Source: Pollenia angustigena
Lineage: Eukaryota; Arthropoda; Insecta; Diptera; Polleniidae
Assembly: GCA_930367215.1 (NCBI GenBank)
Contig: OV884056.1
Location: 90,159,285-90,223,284, forward strand
Direction of reading: 5' to 3'
DNA length: 64,000 nt
Both the position numbers and the translations under genes were made by a program. This document shows, one piece after another, positions 11,990-22,984 of this stretch. Every line of letters starts with the position of its first letter. Position 1 is the first letter of the stretch. The notes beneath the pieces were generated by a model. That model saw nothing but the letters and a program-made list of their open reading frames with translations, was not told where the DNA came from and did no database searches.

Positions 11990-12178
11990 TTTTATAAATT
12001 TTCATATTAATTCGAATGTGTATTCTAAGTCAAATTACAATATTAAAAAATAGTGCATAGAAAATATTCCTGGAAAATATTGAAGAAATAAAGTAAGTAA
12101 ATTTAAAGTATAAAAGCTTTTAAAATTGTGATTTGACTTAGAATACACATTCGGGCTAATATGAAAATTTATAAAATA
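11990..12178. mobile_element. Long-TIR foldback element
   Basis: Arms of about 50 bp face each other. The innermost conserved part reads CGAATGTGTATTCTAAGTCA on the left and its complement on the right, extending outward through TTTTCATATTA. The spacer is about 90 bp. Confidence 0.6.
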
Positions 12179-12186
12179 ATTGTTAA

Positions 12187-12309
12187 GCTATGGTCACAAA
12201 TATTAAATATTTGACCAAATTAGCGTAACCACTACTTTTGTTAATATTTGATTATTTAGTTTGCTGTTGGTCCCGTTTTCTCGTCAAATATTTGCAAGTG
12301 TGACCGTAG
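12187..12309. mobile_element. Small TIR element, about 120 bp
   Basis: The left end GCTATGGTCACA and the internal AAATATTTGAC are matched inversely on the right by GTCAAATATTTG and TGTGACCGTAG. Imperfect arms. Confidence 0.45.
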
Positions 12310-13199
12310 ATTTACTCACCATGAGAAATAAATTCCCAGATTCTATTTGGTAAATATTTTATGTAAAAAAAAAATTTCATGTAAATTACATGTATGTATG
12401 TCATATGTAAATATATTTCATTAATTAAAAAAAAGGTAACTTATTAACTATAAAAAAATAACAATTCATTTTTAAATATACATAAAAATTTACTTTGAAT
12501 ATTTTTGTAAATATTTTAAAAGGTATGTACATATTTTATTTAAAAAACATCACATTTTATGTAATGTACAATATCTGTGGCATTTTGACCTAACATCTTA
12601 AGATAAGATATCAGAAAAGTAAAAAAAAAAAACACGGTGGAAAAATCATTTTTATCAAATAATAAAAATAAACCAAAATTAAAGAAAAATTTCATTTGTA
12701 ATACAAAATTTTAAAAACGTACACAAAAATGTTTTTTGAATGAAAATTCGTATGAAATATTTCATTAATAAAAAAATAACTTATGAACTATAATAAAAAA
12801 AAGGAATTTTTTAATAAACATAAGCATTTTGACTATTTTTTAAATAATAAAGTTAAAAGAAAGGTAAAACTATAGAACATAAGCAAAAAAATGTTTTGAT
12901 TGTGTTAGTTTTTTTTTAAATCTAAAGTGCTGGTTGAACATTTAATGAGCTGAAAATTTTGCAAACTATTTCTTTTACACTCACAACTTTAAGAAAAAGC
13001 TCCTTGCGTGTTTAATAAAAAGTTTAATAGAATCCTAAAGGCAAAAATATTGAAAGTAAGTTTTTGATGAACGATTCTTTTAACACAACTGAAAAATTAT
13101 TGAATTCAAATGCACAAGTAAAAAATTATTTTACGAAAAAAAACTAAACAGAAACAGCGAATTTTACAAATAAAAAAATAATCTTTACGTTATCATTTA

Positions 13200-13361
13200 C
13201 ACGGGTGTGCTAGAAATCGCAAACGTAAAACGCAAAACGATTTATGTAATTAAATTGCATACATATGTTGCTCTAATAAACAAAATTGTATAACAAAAAT
13301 TAGATTAAAAAGAACTTCCAAATTCTTGCGTTTTACGTTTCCCATTTCCAGCACACCCTTG
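13200..13361. mobile_element. MITE, 162 bp, TTA duplication
   Basis: The ends CACGGGTGTGCTAGAAAT and complement of CAAGGGTGTGCTGGAAAT are flanked by TTA at 13197-13199 and 13362-13364. It belongs with the copies at 22261-22862 and 51666-51865, which share the GGGTGTxCTxGAAATCG end and also show 3-bp duplications. Confidence 0.7.
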
Positions 13362-13438
13362 TTAGCCTTGAAAAAAAAAACATTTTAAAACGAAGAACAC
13401 ATTTGGTTTATATAGTATATATTATGTATATCATCTTA

Positions 13439-14778
13439 TCATTCTTCAGATTGGAGTTCAAATAGTATCGCTGTTATTTTCGATTTTGCTATTAACTGCT
13501 TGTGTTTGGGTAGGTTGTTAAGTTCGTTTACTACAAAAGGTCCGAATGGAGCATTTGGTTCGTCATGTAACAGTTTTTTTGTGAGAACATCAGCTAATTT
13601 TTTCGAACTTTCGCAAACAGCTTCTAAATTTTCATTTTCTACTTTTCTTTTCTTACGAGTAACATGTGACGCTTTTTGATCACCACTTGGAGTTAGGCTG
13701 ATATTAGAAGACTGCGATTCAAATTCTTCTTGAATCACTGAGTCATTAAAATCGTCATCAGTTTCAACCCAATGTGCAATGTCAACACCAGGATGAGCTT
13801 CAATGTTGTACAGCTCCTATAAAGAAAAAGAAGTACATCAAAGTTTTTTCGCCAGATATATTTTTACAATAGATATATGTACATCGTTTTGAATTCCAAA
13901 CAGTTACGGCATTCAAAATATCTTTACCCAATAACTAGCTACTACGTATTCAGTTTGGCCTGCTCCCATACTTTGATATACGGGGAGACGGTCATCACTA
14001 GATGGGCCCAAAATCAAACGAGGTTTACCACTAGTAATAATTTATGGGATTCTGCGTACATACATATTTCGTTGTGGAATGAAAATAATAAGTGACAATA
14101 TCGGGCATTGTCTTGAAATCAAAATGAAGGGGATTTAAAATCGAGCAAATTTTAAAAAAGACACCGTACTGAAAGTTCATAAGCATTTTCAATTTGATCT
14201 ACTTAACTTTTCAAGTGCCAATTACCTTTACAAGAACAACTCTTAAAACCCGGAAAAACTATGATAATTTATAAATAATTTTTAATTTCACTTCATTACG
14301 ATTTGTAGAACATGCCCGTATGTTTCAAATAATTACCTCAAGACTGCTTTTGTTGAAATTATTGACTGAGGATGTAGCTTCATTTGTGGTGGATAAAAAG
14401 TCCATTGGCTGGCTATATTTCCAGTTTGACAATACATCCTCCACTGCATCAGCGCTGCATCCACTTTTTTTAGCTTTGATACCTTTTGTCTGCTCTGTAT
14501 GGTAGTAAGCTTTTAAATTACTCCATTTTTTTGACACATCAGCTAAAATAAAACAAAATTATTAAATAAAATATTAAATAAACAATTTTTTACCAACCAG
14601 AACTAAATGGAACCATTGGAGCAAAGTTTGTGTTGATTTTTTTAGCCAACTCGTCCCAAAATTGCACTTTTTTAAATTTGTTTTTGTACTGTGTTGATTT
14701 GAAATCCCATATGAACGGCACCTGCTTCATTTCATTTATTAAAAACAAAATAGTTTCATCTGGCCAAGCTTTTACCAT
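13439..14778 (-). CDS. MADF-BESS protein, Harbinger accessory gene, three exons
   Basis: The minus-strand exons I predict are 14598-14778, 14337-14542 and 13439-13816. Donors are G|GTTGGT and GAG|GTAATT; acceptors are TTTTAG and TTATAG. They join in frame to 765 bases, 254 residues. Residues about 4-80 form a MADF (Myb/SANT-like) DNA-binding domain: PDETILFLINEMKQVPFIWD, then FWDELAKKI, then SADVSKKWSNLKAYY, with the conserved aromatic/tryptophan spacing. The C-terminus resembles a BESS motif (FGPFVVNELNNLPKHKQL, then AKSKITAIL), used in protein-protein contacts. A lysine/arginine cluster (RKKRKVE) could be a nuclear signal. Its place inside the element, convergent with the transposase, suggests it is the element's second protein that binds DNA for the transposase. 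The function is inferred; domain and splice predictions are read directly. Confidence 0.8.
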
Positions 14779-15091
14779 TTTTTATTTTTTGTTTTAGTCA
14801 AAGAAAATATATTCATGAGAAATGTCAATCAGAAAATAGGGTTTGTTTACATAGTGTATTTCTTGTTCTTTCTCACATTTGTTGTTTCATTCAGTCAATC
14901 CTAAATAAATCCAATACAAAAAATAGCAAGTATCATAACACCTTAAGTGTAACGAGTATGATTATATCATAAAAAAATCTTGAAATGTCAAACAAATATA
15001 CATGTGTTATCGATAAATAATCTAAGACTGTCAAAAAAAATATAAAAATTTTTAACTTAAAATTTACATTTCCAGAATAAATGTTAGCACT

Positions 15092-16120
15092 CACAGAAAA
15101 AATTGTTTTTCAAATTCAAACAAAAAATTTGTAGAATCAAACAATTTTTTGTCTAAAATCGGTCCTACAAACAAATTCGCAGATTCAAACAATTTATTTG
15201 CATTTTGTTTATTGAAAAAAAAACGCCGATTTTTTCAAACAAATAATTTTAAAGAATCAAACAAAAAGTTTACTGAAATTCATATAAATTTCAAACAAAT
15301 AATTTTGCTGAATCAAACAAAAAAGTTTTGGCACAAGCAATGACGCGCACACAAGCAAGCACTGTTGGCGAAGATGAAGCAGAGCAGAGCGGCCGGCTGG
15401 CTTTGAGACACATTTTTTTGTTGGAATAATTTTTGAACGAAGTCATATTTATACTCACAGTGTTTTTCTTCATCACTCACTGTTGCTTTGTCCTTTCCTT
15501 TGCTAATGAAGAAGAAATGTAACCAAAAACGGCGGCAGACCGTCTCGATATATTTTCCGCCATCATTCTATTTTTGTATTTGATGTATTTAAGCAAACTA
15601 TTTGAAAAAATTTAATACGGGATTTTGTTTTTTTTTTACCAACTTTGAAACCAACCAAAAATTTATTTTGTTTTTTATAATGTGTTTTTTCTGTTGTTTA
15701 AAAAAAAAATGAAACGTTTTTTTTACCTGCTATTGTTTTTGTTGTTTTTTTACTACAAACCTCGTCACGCTATTTTATCATTTTTCTTATTGCTGTACTT
15801 TTTTAAAGCGTCCAAAAATAGACTGCATGTATTTTTTGTTGTAGTTCTTATATTTCACATAAAGAAGTGTTGCTTACAATCAATAAAAAAAATGCAAAAA
15901 GACGACAACAACAAAGAGCGTTAAATATTTCATACAAAATTATGAAAACTTCAAACCAATAGCGCGCTTATTAAATTTTTGAAGAGTTGTCCACATTTTT
16001 GTTGGTTAAATAAAAATCAAACAAAAATATTGATTGAATCAGTAAAAAAATTTGTAGAAATCAAAAAAATTTTCAAACAAGCGTTTGTTTGAAAATAATT
16101 CGGCAATAATTTTTTCTGTG
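15092..16120 (+). mobile_element. MITE family A, copy 1 (in Harbinger copy 2)
   Basis: The ends are CACAGAAAAAATT and its complement. CT flanks both sides (15090-15091, 16121-16122), a 2-bp duplication. It shares its whole length with copies at 23845, 32599 and 36453 (reverse). A conserved GC-rich island (GCGGCCGGCTGGC region near 15388) sits in an otherwise A/T-rich body. ORFs inside are low-complexity and not conserved. Confidence 0.8.
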
Positions 16121-16374
16121 CTGTTGCCAATTTTTTTTAGTTTTTGATCGAAAGTAGCGGTTTTAACTTTTGTTTTGCGATTCTTAGTTTTTTTTGACGG
16201 GTTTTTGTGGGAAAAAAATGTGGGCAATATTGTTTGTTTTGTTTACATTTTATTTTGAAATCACAAACAATTTTCTTTTTAAATACATTAAAATTTAATG
16301 CAAATAATGAAAAATATTACGAATTACATCGTGGTATATTCTTTAATTGAAAATGTATAATTTCAAATCCCATT

Positions 16375-17335
16375 TGTGACGCGAACAATAGAAAGGGGCC
16401 TAAGCCGTGATGGAAAATTGAAATATTTAGATGGTACTGACCACCAAGCAAAAGAGTACTTTTTCAACATTTTGCTACTTTTTTAAAAACATTTTTTTTG
16501 CTCATATCTCAGCCATTTATGGACCGAGATAAATTTCAACTACATTTCAACAGCATAATTCTGATAAGAATATCTAAAATTAAAATATACCAACAAGCAG
16601 TGTTGCCATAACCTTTTGATAATAATTAATTTTGTGTAGGCAATGTTGTAAACAGGGCTGTGGAGTCGAAGCTGTAGAGTCGGAGTTAAGGTTTTTGTAC
16701 CGGATTTTTCGTCATAAAACATTTAAACAAATATTCTAATAATTTCCAAAATAAAAATACTTCGAAATTTGCGATGCAATATTAAAAATATTGATTCGAA
16801 ACTTTTACTGCATCCTTTTTTTGCTATAATTAACCATTTAACAGGTACTGCATTAAAAAAAGAGTTAACAGTCAAATAAGGACCAGTCTCGTCTACATTT
16901 AGCATTAAAGTTAGATTAGGAATCGGAATTGGAATTTCAGCGGTTGGAGTCGGAGTTAGCACTTTTTGTTGACGCCTCAATGTTAAAAAAATCAATGCTA
17001 AATTTTCTAAAGAAGAAGCATAACATAAAGAGTACTTAAACGGGCGTGGGGGTACCGTGGTATTTTGAAAGGAAAAAGTACTGAAAATAGTACCATAGTA
17101 CTGAAGTTTCCATCACTGGACCTATAAGGGTTTTGCCATTTTAAAGATTTAAATACGTGTATCTTTGGTGTTCCATCACTGAGCGTGTTGGTATTGGTCT
17201 CATTTGAAAGCGACACATCCCAACCTTGTTGGTCAACCTTGAAAACGCGCGTAGGTCGTCTCTACCTCTTGTTTTGTGTAGTTGGTTTTTACTGTTCCCT
17301 TTACTTACTGGTCCCTTTCTCTATGCGCTGTCACA
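16375..17335. mobile_element. TIR element nested in Harbinger copy 2, itself carrying a second
   Basis: Outer ends read TTGTGACGCG.. with GAAAGGGGCC and the complement of TGTGACAGCG.. with GAAAGGGACC. They interrupt a Harbinger segment that is continuous in copy 1 (AAATCCCATATGAA). Within lies a second TIR element, 16405-17118, ends CCGTGATGGAAA and complement CAGTGATGGAAA. Its flanks, GGCCTAAG and GACCTATA, may be a decayed 8-bp hAT duplication. A GTGGAGTCG-rich patch at 16653-16960 may be a third fragment. Confidence 0.5.
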
Positions 17336-17530
17336 TATGAAGGGCCCCTGCTTTATTTCGTTTATCAAAAACAAAAAAGTTTCATCTGCCCAAGCTTTTG
17401 CCATTTTTTTTTTTTGTTTTAGTCATGAGAAATGTCAATCAGAAAAAAGGGTTTGTTTACATATTGTATTTCTTGTTCTTTCTCGCATTTGTTGTTTCAT
17501 TCAGTCAATCCTAAAAAAATCCAATACAAA

Positions 17531-18224
17531 AACAAGTAAGAAAGTATAGTCGGTCAAGCCCGACCATATGATACCCTACACCACAGTATTAAAAAGCACA
17601 TCATGCTTATATGTCCATATAAATATGGATTTATCTATGTTTATAAAACTCATTAAAAGTTTGTGAGGGGCAGAAATTGCCCCCTACCTCCCCTTGTGGT
17701 CCTATTTTTGAAAAACTGTATAGCTTATGTGTCCATATAGATATGGATCTATCTATGCTTTGAATTTTATTAAAATCGGTTTGAGAGGCAGAAATTGGCC
17801 CTATCTCCCTTCATGGTCCTATTTTTTTAAAAATACATCGCACTTGTGTCCATGAAGATATGGTTCTATGTAAGTTTTAAATTTCATTAAAATAGGTTTG
17901 ATAGTTTCTGAGAGGAAGAAATTTCCCCCTATCTTCCCTCGTGGTCCTACGATTTGGCCCATTTTCAATAGGCTTGGTGTCAATAAGAACCTATTTCCCA
18001 AATTTTATCAAATTATCTCCAAAATTGCGACCTGTACTTTGCTCACAAGGTTACATGGACACCCAGCCAGCCAGCCAGCCGGACGGACATCGTTAGTTCG
18101 ACTCAGAAAGTGATTCTGAGTCGATCGGCATACTTTAAGGTGGGTCTAGGACCAATATTTTAAGGCGTTACACACATCAGCACAAATGCATAGTACCCTA
18201 TCCACTATTGTGGTGTGGGTATAA
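17531..18224 (+). repeat. Dispersed repeat C, near full length
   Basis: It begins ACAAGTAAGAAAG followed by a GTCGGTCAAGCCCGAC hairpin and ATACCCTACACCAC. It ends with GGTGTGGGTATA. It carries internal repeats of the TATAGATATGGATCTATCT segment and a (CCAG)n run near 18063. It sits between bases that are adjacent in Harbinger copy 1, so it is a clean insertion. No coding capacity; class unknown. Confidence 0.7.
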
Positions 18225-18289
18225 ATAGCAAGTGTCATAACACCTTAAGCAATTTTTTTCATTAAGTCATTACTTGCGATGGAAAATTG

Positions 18290-18545
18290 ATTCATTGCGA
18301 CAACCCGGAGGGTAAAAATCGTTTGTGAAGTTCGTGCCACCAGCAGATTCAGCCAAAGCCAAATTTCCCTGACGGCAAGGTAATTTTTTGTAATTAGTGC
18401 GACTAGCAGAGTGATGATCACGTTTCGTTTAAAGTCAGCATTGGCCGAAAAACTCCCGAACCATGCGATCAGACATAAGACCGCAATAATTCATTATGAA
18501 AACGCTCGGTAGCATGATCCAAATCAAGTTCTGTGCAAACGATGA
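18290..18545 (+). pseudogene. Possible mariner transposase relic
   Basis: Broken frames read LKSALAEKLPNHAIRHKTAI then IHYENAR. This resembles the mariner pattern of a helical segment followed by HDNARPH at the second catalytic D. Several stops and frame changes occur. The length is short, and no TIRs were found. A weak call. Confidence 0.35.
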
Positions 18546-18684
18546 TGAGTTAAAAACATATAATGAAAGCAATAAATATATATTTCTTGATTAATATAAT
18601 CCAATAAATATGACCTTATTTCTAGAGATAACGTCATAAACATACGCATTTAGCTGAATAAATATTTTTACTTAACACTAAACT

Positions 18685-19474
18685 TTATTCGGAATCTGTC
18701 GGCTGGCAAAAATTAGATTGAGTACTACTTTTGAAACAGTATTTGTAAATTATGCTGGTCATTACAGAGGAAGACAAAGGTGCTGCCCAATAAATCCACT
18801 GATATTCAAAATTTTGCAGCCATAGTTCTGGACCAAAGGAACGTACGGGATTCATACTGCCACCACTCAGATTAACCTGCAAGATAAAAATTAGATTTTT
18901 TCTCTCTTTTCTATTTTGAACTTACCGCTGAAAATATCAGTTATCCCACTGTTAGACCCAAACGTATCGGCAAAGAATCTTGATGTTTAAGATTACGAGA
19001 ATCCCACACGGCACAACAAACCAACACCAACATACTAGTGCAAATAAATTCCACCACAAAGACTTGTAGCTGATTCACACTGCTACTGGGTAAGGTCGTG
19101 CAGAATTTGTCTGGCATTAATGATGAAACAGCCACTAAAAGACCAAAACCAGCAATGGCACCAAAGAATTGACCCACAAAATAGACCAGCAACATATGAA
19201 ACTTGATAACATCATTAACAAAGGCAGCCACCGAGACAACCGGATTGACATGAGCTCCCGAAATATGGCCAAAACATTGCACAACTATCATAACAACCAA
19301 GGCCATATTAAGACTGATTTGGAAATTTGTATTCTTAAACTGCACTGATTCCCAGTGGCCCATGCAACCGGCAAACAGCATAAAGGCGGTGCCAATAAAT
19401 TCGGAAAACAAACACTGAATTAGTTGTTTAAACGCTGACGGTATAATGGAATAACTTTGGTTTTCTCTTTTCAT
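18685..19474 (-). CDS. Aquaporin A (entomoglyceroporin-like), with an in-frame stop in exon 1
   Basis: Minus-strand exons are 18926-19474 and 18685-18876, joined by a 49-bp intron (GTAAGT..TTGCAG, phase 0). Start MKRENQ at 19474 matches MKRSTY of the second aquaporin. Length would be 245 residues, typical for the family. It is a six-helix membrane channel: FSEFIGTAFMLF (TM1), SGAHVNPVVSVAAF (first NPA loop, here NPV) and GGSMNPVRSFGP (second, also NPV). The filter arginine after the second motif is kept. A TAA at 18941-18943 falls between GLTVG and LIFSA. Aligned with human AQP1, it replaces one ordinary TM5 residue, and spacing to NPV is exact, so a single substitution (for example TTA to TAA) explains it. 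The AQP1 His180 position is Ile. Alternatives are pseudogene, assembly error, use of a donor upstream of the stop, or readthrough. An AATAAA overlaps the stop at the 3' end. Confidence 0.85.
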
Positions 19475-20364
19475 TTTACACTTCAAAAAAATTTGGATTT
19501 AAGAAAAATTCTTGTTAAAATACGGCGACCATACACACTAAATTTTAGCAGCAATTTGCTCTTTTTTTGCTTGTTTAAAAAACGAATTTTACTCGTTATA
19601 TATTCAACGTTGTCACACTAGCAACTAAGTAATTCATTTTTATTGCACTGATTATAAATATTATTTTAATGTGGGAATGCTACCTATACGACCGATATCC
19701 ATAAATGAGTATTGCTTTATCTTGATTTTGTTAAAGGCGATAAGTATTTAATTTTATATATTTATTTAATCATTTATTATCTGTTACTGTTTTACCTGAT
19801 ATTGCCAAATGGAAACTCGATATCAGCATTTTGGCATTAGTAAATAAAACGTTTCCATTTATGCCCTACATTGAAATAGCTGGGAAGAGTTTTAGGCTTT
19901 CGTGTTGATGTTTGTAACGTATAAAAATATAAGTCCTAGTACCAACCTCATACCCTGACTGTTATTTATTTGGGATCTTTTGGAAATTATCAAATTAAGA
20001 TCCACAAAAGAATAATTTGCACGTCCCAGATTTTATCTAGATACTTCAACTATACGAGATTTATCTATCAGTTTTAAAGTGATTATCGGGAGAGGCTTAC
20101 ATTGGACATTTAATTAATTTTGGATCTACCGCACAAATCGATCTGAGCTATTTTTGATAAGCCATGATTTGGTTTTGAAATTCTTTAAATTCAATACAAA
20201 AAAATAAAATAATTTGTTTTTATGTATAAAATTTGAGGCATTCATATGTATGTATGGCCAGTATTTGAATCTAAATTATGTAATGATGAAATGGCTGATG
20301 AAGATATTGCAAAATCTTCGAGAAAACAGTTTTTTCAAGATGCTCTTGTAAGACTTAATAAATA
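19475..20364. other. Upstream region of aquaporin A
   Basis: No coding sequence is recognised. It should contain the promoter of the minus-strand aquaporin, but I cannot point to a specific core element. Confidence 0.4.
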
Positions 20365-21285
20365 ATGGGTGATTTTTTAAGAGCTGTAGGAAAGTTAAAA
20401 AAAAAACATAAAATTCAGAAAAATGCATTAAATCTTTATTTGAATCGATAGTACGGTCCATATAATTTAATGTTTGAAGATTATTTCATGCAAATGTTGA
20501 CCGTGACTGCGCCTCAAATGGTCCCTCCGCTTAGTCCAATTTTGGCATACTCTTTCCAACATTTCGGCCGGTATCTCATGAATAAATGATTCAATGTTGT
20601 CTTCCAATGCGTCAATTGAAGCGGGCATGTGTGTATAGACATGAGCTTTAACATAGCCCCACAAAAAATTGTCTAAAGGCGTTAAATAGCACGATCTAGG
20701 CGGCCAATTGACCGGTCCCGAACGTGAAATAAAATGTTCACCGAACTCGCCTCTCAATAAGTATATTGTTAAGCGTGCTGTGTGGCATGTGGCACCGTCT
20801 TGTTGAAACCACATGTCATGCAATTCAAGCTCTTGCATTTTTGGCAAAAAAAAGTTGGATATCATCTCACGGTAGCGCTCACCATTCACAGTAACGTTAC
20901 GATTCGCATCATCTTTGAGGAAGTACGGTCCAATGATGCTACCAGCCCATAAACCGCACCAAACTGTAACTTTTTCTGGATGCATTGGTAGCTCTTGCAA
21001 TGCTTCCGGCTGATCTTCACTCCAAAATCGACAATTCTGCTTATTAACGTACCCATTGAGCCAAAAATTAGCTTCGTCGCTGAACACAAGAAGCGCTCAA
21101 TGAACTTTCTTTACAGAGCACGAATTTTGATAATAAAATTCAATAATTTGCAAGCGTTGTTCGTAAGACGATTCATGGTTAAATTATAGACCAAATTGAA
21201 GATGTTTGACAGTGAAACAAAACACGAAACGTGCGTCAGCTGTTTAAAGCAGTGTTGCCAAAAAGATAATAGCTAAAAAATTCCT
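20365..21285 (-). mobile_element. Mariner/Tc1-type element, copy 1, internally deleted
   Basis: The 3' end is ATGGGTGATTTTTTA next to TA (20363-20364). The 5' end is AGCTAAAAAATTCC at 21271-21284, also beside TA. The same ends and 5' leader (GGCAACACTG, then CAGCTGACGCACGTTTCG) occur in copy 2 at 29898-30541. Confidence 0.75.
20467..21186 (-). pseudogene. Mariner-type transposase relic lacking its DNA-binding domain
   Basis: The minus-strand frame from 21087 reads FSDEANFWLNGYVNKQN, then PEKVTVWCGLWAGSIIGPYF, MWFQQDGATCHTAR and SGPVNWPPRSCYLTPLDNFLWGYVK, ending EIIFKH. This is the catalytic half of a mariner-like transposase. Two acidic catalytic positions are visible (FSDEA and FQQDGA). The third, normally D in RSCDLTPLD, is Y. 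Just upstream, a short stretch of the N-terminus (EQRLQIIEFYYQNSCS-like, other frame) joins directly to the catalytic part, so the paired HTH region is deleted. Not functional. Confidence 0.85.
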
Positions 21286-21517
21286 TAAATAATGAAAATA
21301 TTTATTTAAAGTTTACGAACATTTTTCCATTATAAAATGTGGCAATTTTAGTTGTTGTCAATGATATTTTAAAACTTTTTGTTTGTTGAAAATAGTATTT
21401 TAATGATGATATTCCACTTTATTTATATCAGTTTTGCCAAAATGTTAAAGGTAACAAAAATTTGACTTAGTGGAATATAAAACTCGTAATTGTATTCGTT
21501 ATGCACTGTAATAAATA

Positions 21518-21941
21518 CAGTAGAATCGCGAAAAAGCTTACTCTCGGAAAAGTTAATCTCGCGGGTTAGTTAACCGAATTTTAGCGTCCCAGCGTCGCTC
21601 TAAAAAGTTAACTTTTCTAAACGTTTTGATAAAAAACATCGCAAGTGAGCAGAAAGTTTGAACAAAATTAATAAAGATATTCAAGGAAAACTATTAGCGA
21701 AAGATTATTGATCTCAAAAATTAAATTCTCGAGGCTGTGACGAATACATATGAAAAGTCTAAGTTTCTTTTTTGTTATGATGAAAACTAAGCCATTAAAA
21801 TAAATTTAGTGTGATATTTCCGAAAGATCCATGTTTTGTTATTGTATATTTTTCAAATTTAAACCCGCTTATAAAAGTTAATAATTCGAAAAAGTAAACA
21901 ACGCTTGGGACATTTTGGTTAACTTTTATGCGATTCTACTG
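21518..21941. mobile_element. MITE, 424 bp, CAGTAGAATCGC ends and TA duplication
   Basis: Both ends read CAGTAGAATCGC and are flanked by TA (21516-21517, 21942-21943). An inner GTTAAC/GTTAACT pairing extends the arms. The termini resemble pogo/Tigger-type elements (CAGTxGAxTC), so mobilisation by a pogo transposase is plausible. Confidence 0.75.
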
Positions 21942-22260
21942 TACCTGTTTTAAGGATACCTTCCCTTTAACAAGCCACTTCAGTGCAATAAAATGTTTTA
22001 AGTGTTATTATCTAGAAAATAATCATCTCTAGCAAAATCTTTGTGTCAATAGTTGGAGAAAATACTTAAAGCACTTAAAAAACAGATATCAAAAGATCTT
22101 GTTTTATTGCTGGTTCGTAATTATTAATAATAAAAAATGCCATTTATTTTGGAAAAACAAAATATATATTTTGACAAGTTAATCTTCACGGCAGGGCTAA
22201 ATTAACTCCAAATTAAATTTCTAAGGCATTGAACTCTCATGATATAGAGTTGTAAATATA

Positions 22261-22862
22261 CAGGGGTGTTCTGGAAATCGAAAACACAAAACGACAGAAT
22301 TAGGTAGGAAGTTCTTTTTAATACCCCAATAAAAAATTTTATCATTTTGCGAAGCACTAATGGTACATTTAAAAAAATAAGCACACAATTATGCGCTACG
22401 CAATAAGACATACAGAAATGCAGTAAAGTAAGTGAAATAACTCTTAACAATTTTTATAAAAAATAAATAAAATTTCAAGTGCTACGGCATTCCCTTACTA
22501 CGAAGCAGGTTTGTAAGGGAGAATACTAAAAAATAACTGTTACATCCAACAATTTTTTTATGCGCTGAATAATGCGCTTTATGTGTCAAAAATGTATTGC
22601 TTCAAAGTGGGAACTCGCCATATAAAATTCATGTCTTCCGTAAGCGCAATGGTAAGCGAAACTCTTACATTTCTCCCTTACAAACCTGCTTCGCTCGAAA
22701 CTCAATTTTTTATTGGGACACTTTTAATATAATTTTGTTATAAAATTCTGTTTAATAAAGAAATATTTGTAAAATATTTGTCATAAAATTATTTTATCAA
22801 GGAAATCTTATTCAAAAACGACGTTTAAAATTCTTGCGTTTTCGATTTCTAGAACACTCCTG
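22261..22862. mobile_element. MITE of the CAGGGGTGTTCTGGAAATCG family, 602 bp, with nested element
   Basis: The left end is CAGGGGTGTTCTGGAAATCG and the right end is CGATTTCTAGAACACTCCTG. ATA flanks both sides (22258-22260, 22863-22865). A second TIR pair (CCCAATAAAAAATT, about 22323-22718) is nested inside, and it in turn holds facing CCCTTAC/GTAAGGG segments near GAAGCAGGTTTGT. Confidence 0.7.
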
Positions 22863-22984
22863 ATAATAAGGGTTGAATATGATACAATGACCAACAAGGC
22901 ACTTGAGACGCAATCATTAAGCAATAACAGCACAACTTAAAACGAGTTTACTTTTTCTATCACCTTTAAGTTACTCTACTTTCC

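Larger units (their letters stand above)
9094..14945 (+). mobile_element. PIF/Harbinger DNA transposon, copy 1 (coding-intact)
   Basis: This element contains a Harbinger transposase on the plus strand and a MADF-BESS gene on the minus strand. The right end, ATAACACC at 14935-14942, is followed by TTA (14943-14945), the PIF/Harbinger target signature. The left edge is ambiguous. At 9094 a 24-base match to the complement of the right end (ATGATACTTGCTATTTTT...) would make a TIR. Alternatively, homology with copy 2 starts at AGTGTAA (9169), preceded by CTA. Four small MITEs are nested between the two genes. Confidence 0.75.
14946..18247 (+). mobile_element. PIF/Harbinger copy 2, internally deleted, with nested insertions
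   Basis: It starts AGTGTAACGAG right after TTA at 14943-14945 and ends ATAACACC followed by TTA (18245-18247). It matches copy 1 at the left end (14946-15091 and 16121-16360, reaching the transposase ATG region) and at the right end (about 17336-17530 and 18225-18244). The genes between are deleted. Three insertions are nested inside it. It lies head-to-tail with copy 1, sharing the central TTA. Confidence 0.75.
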
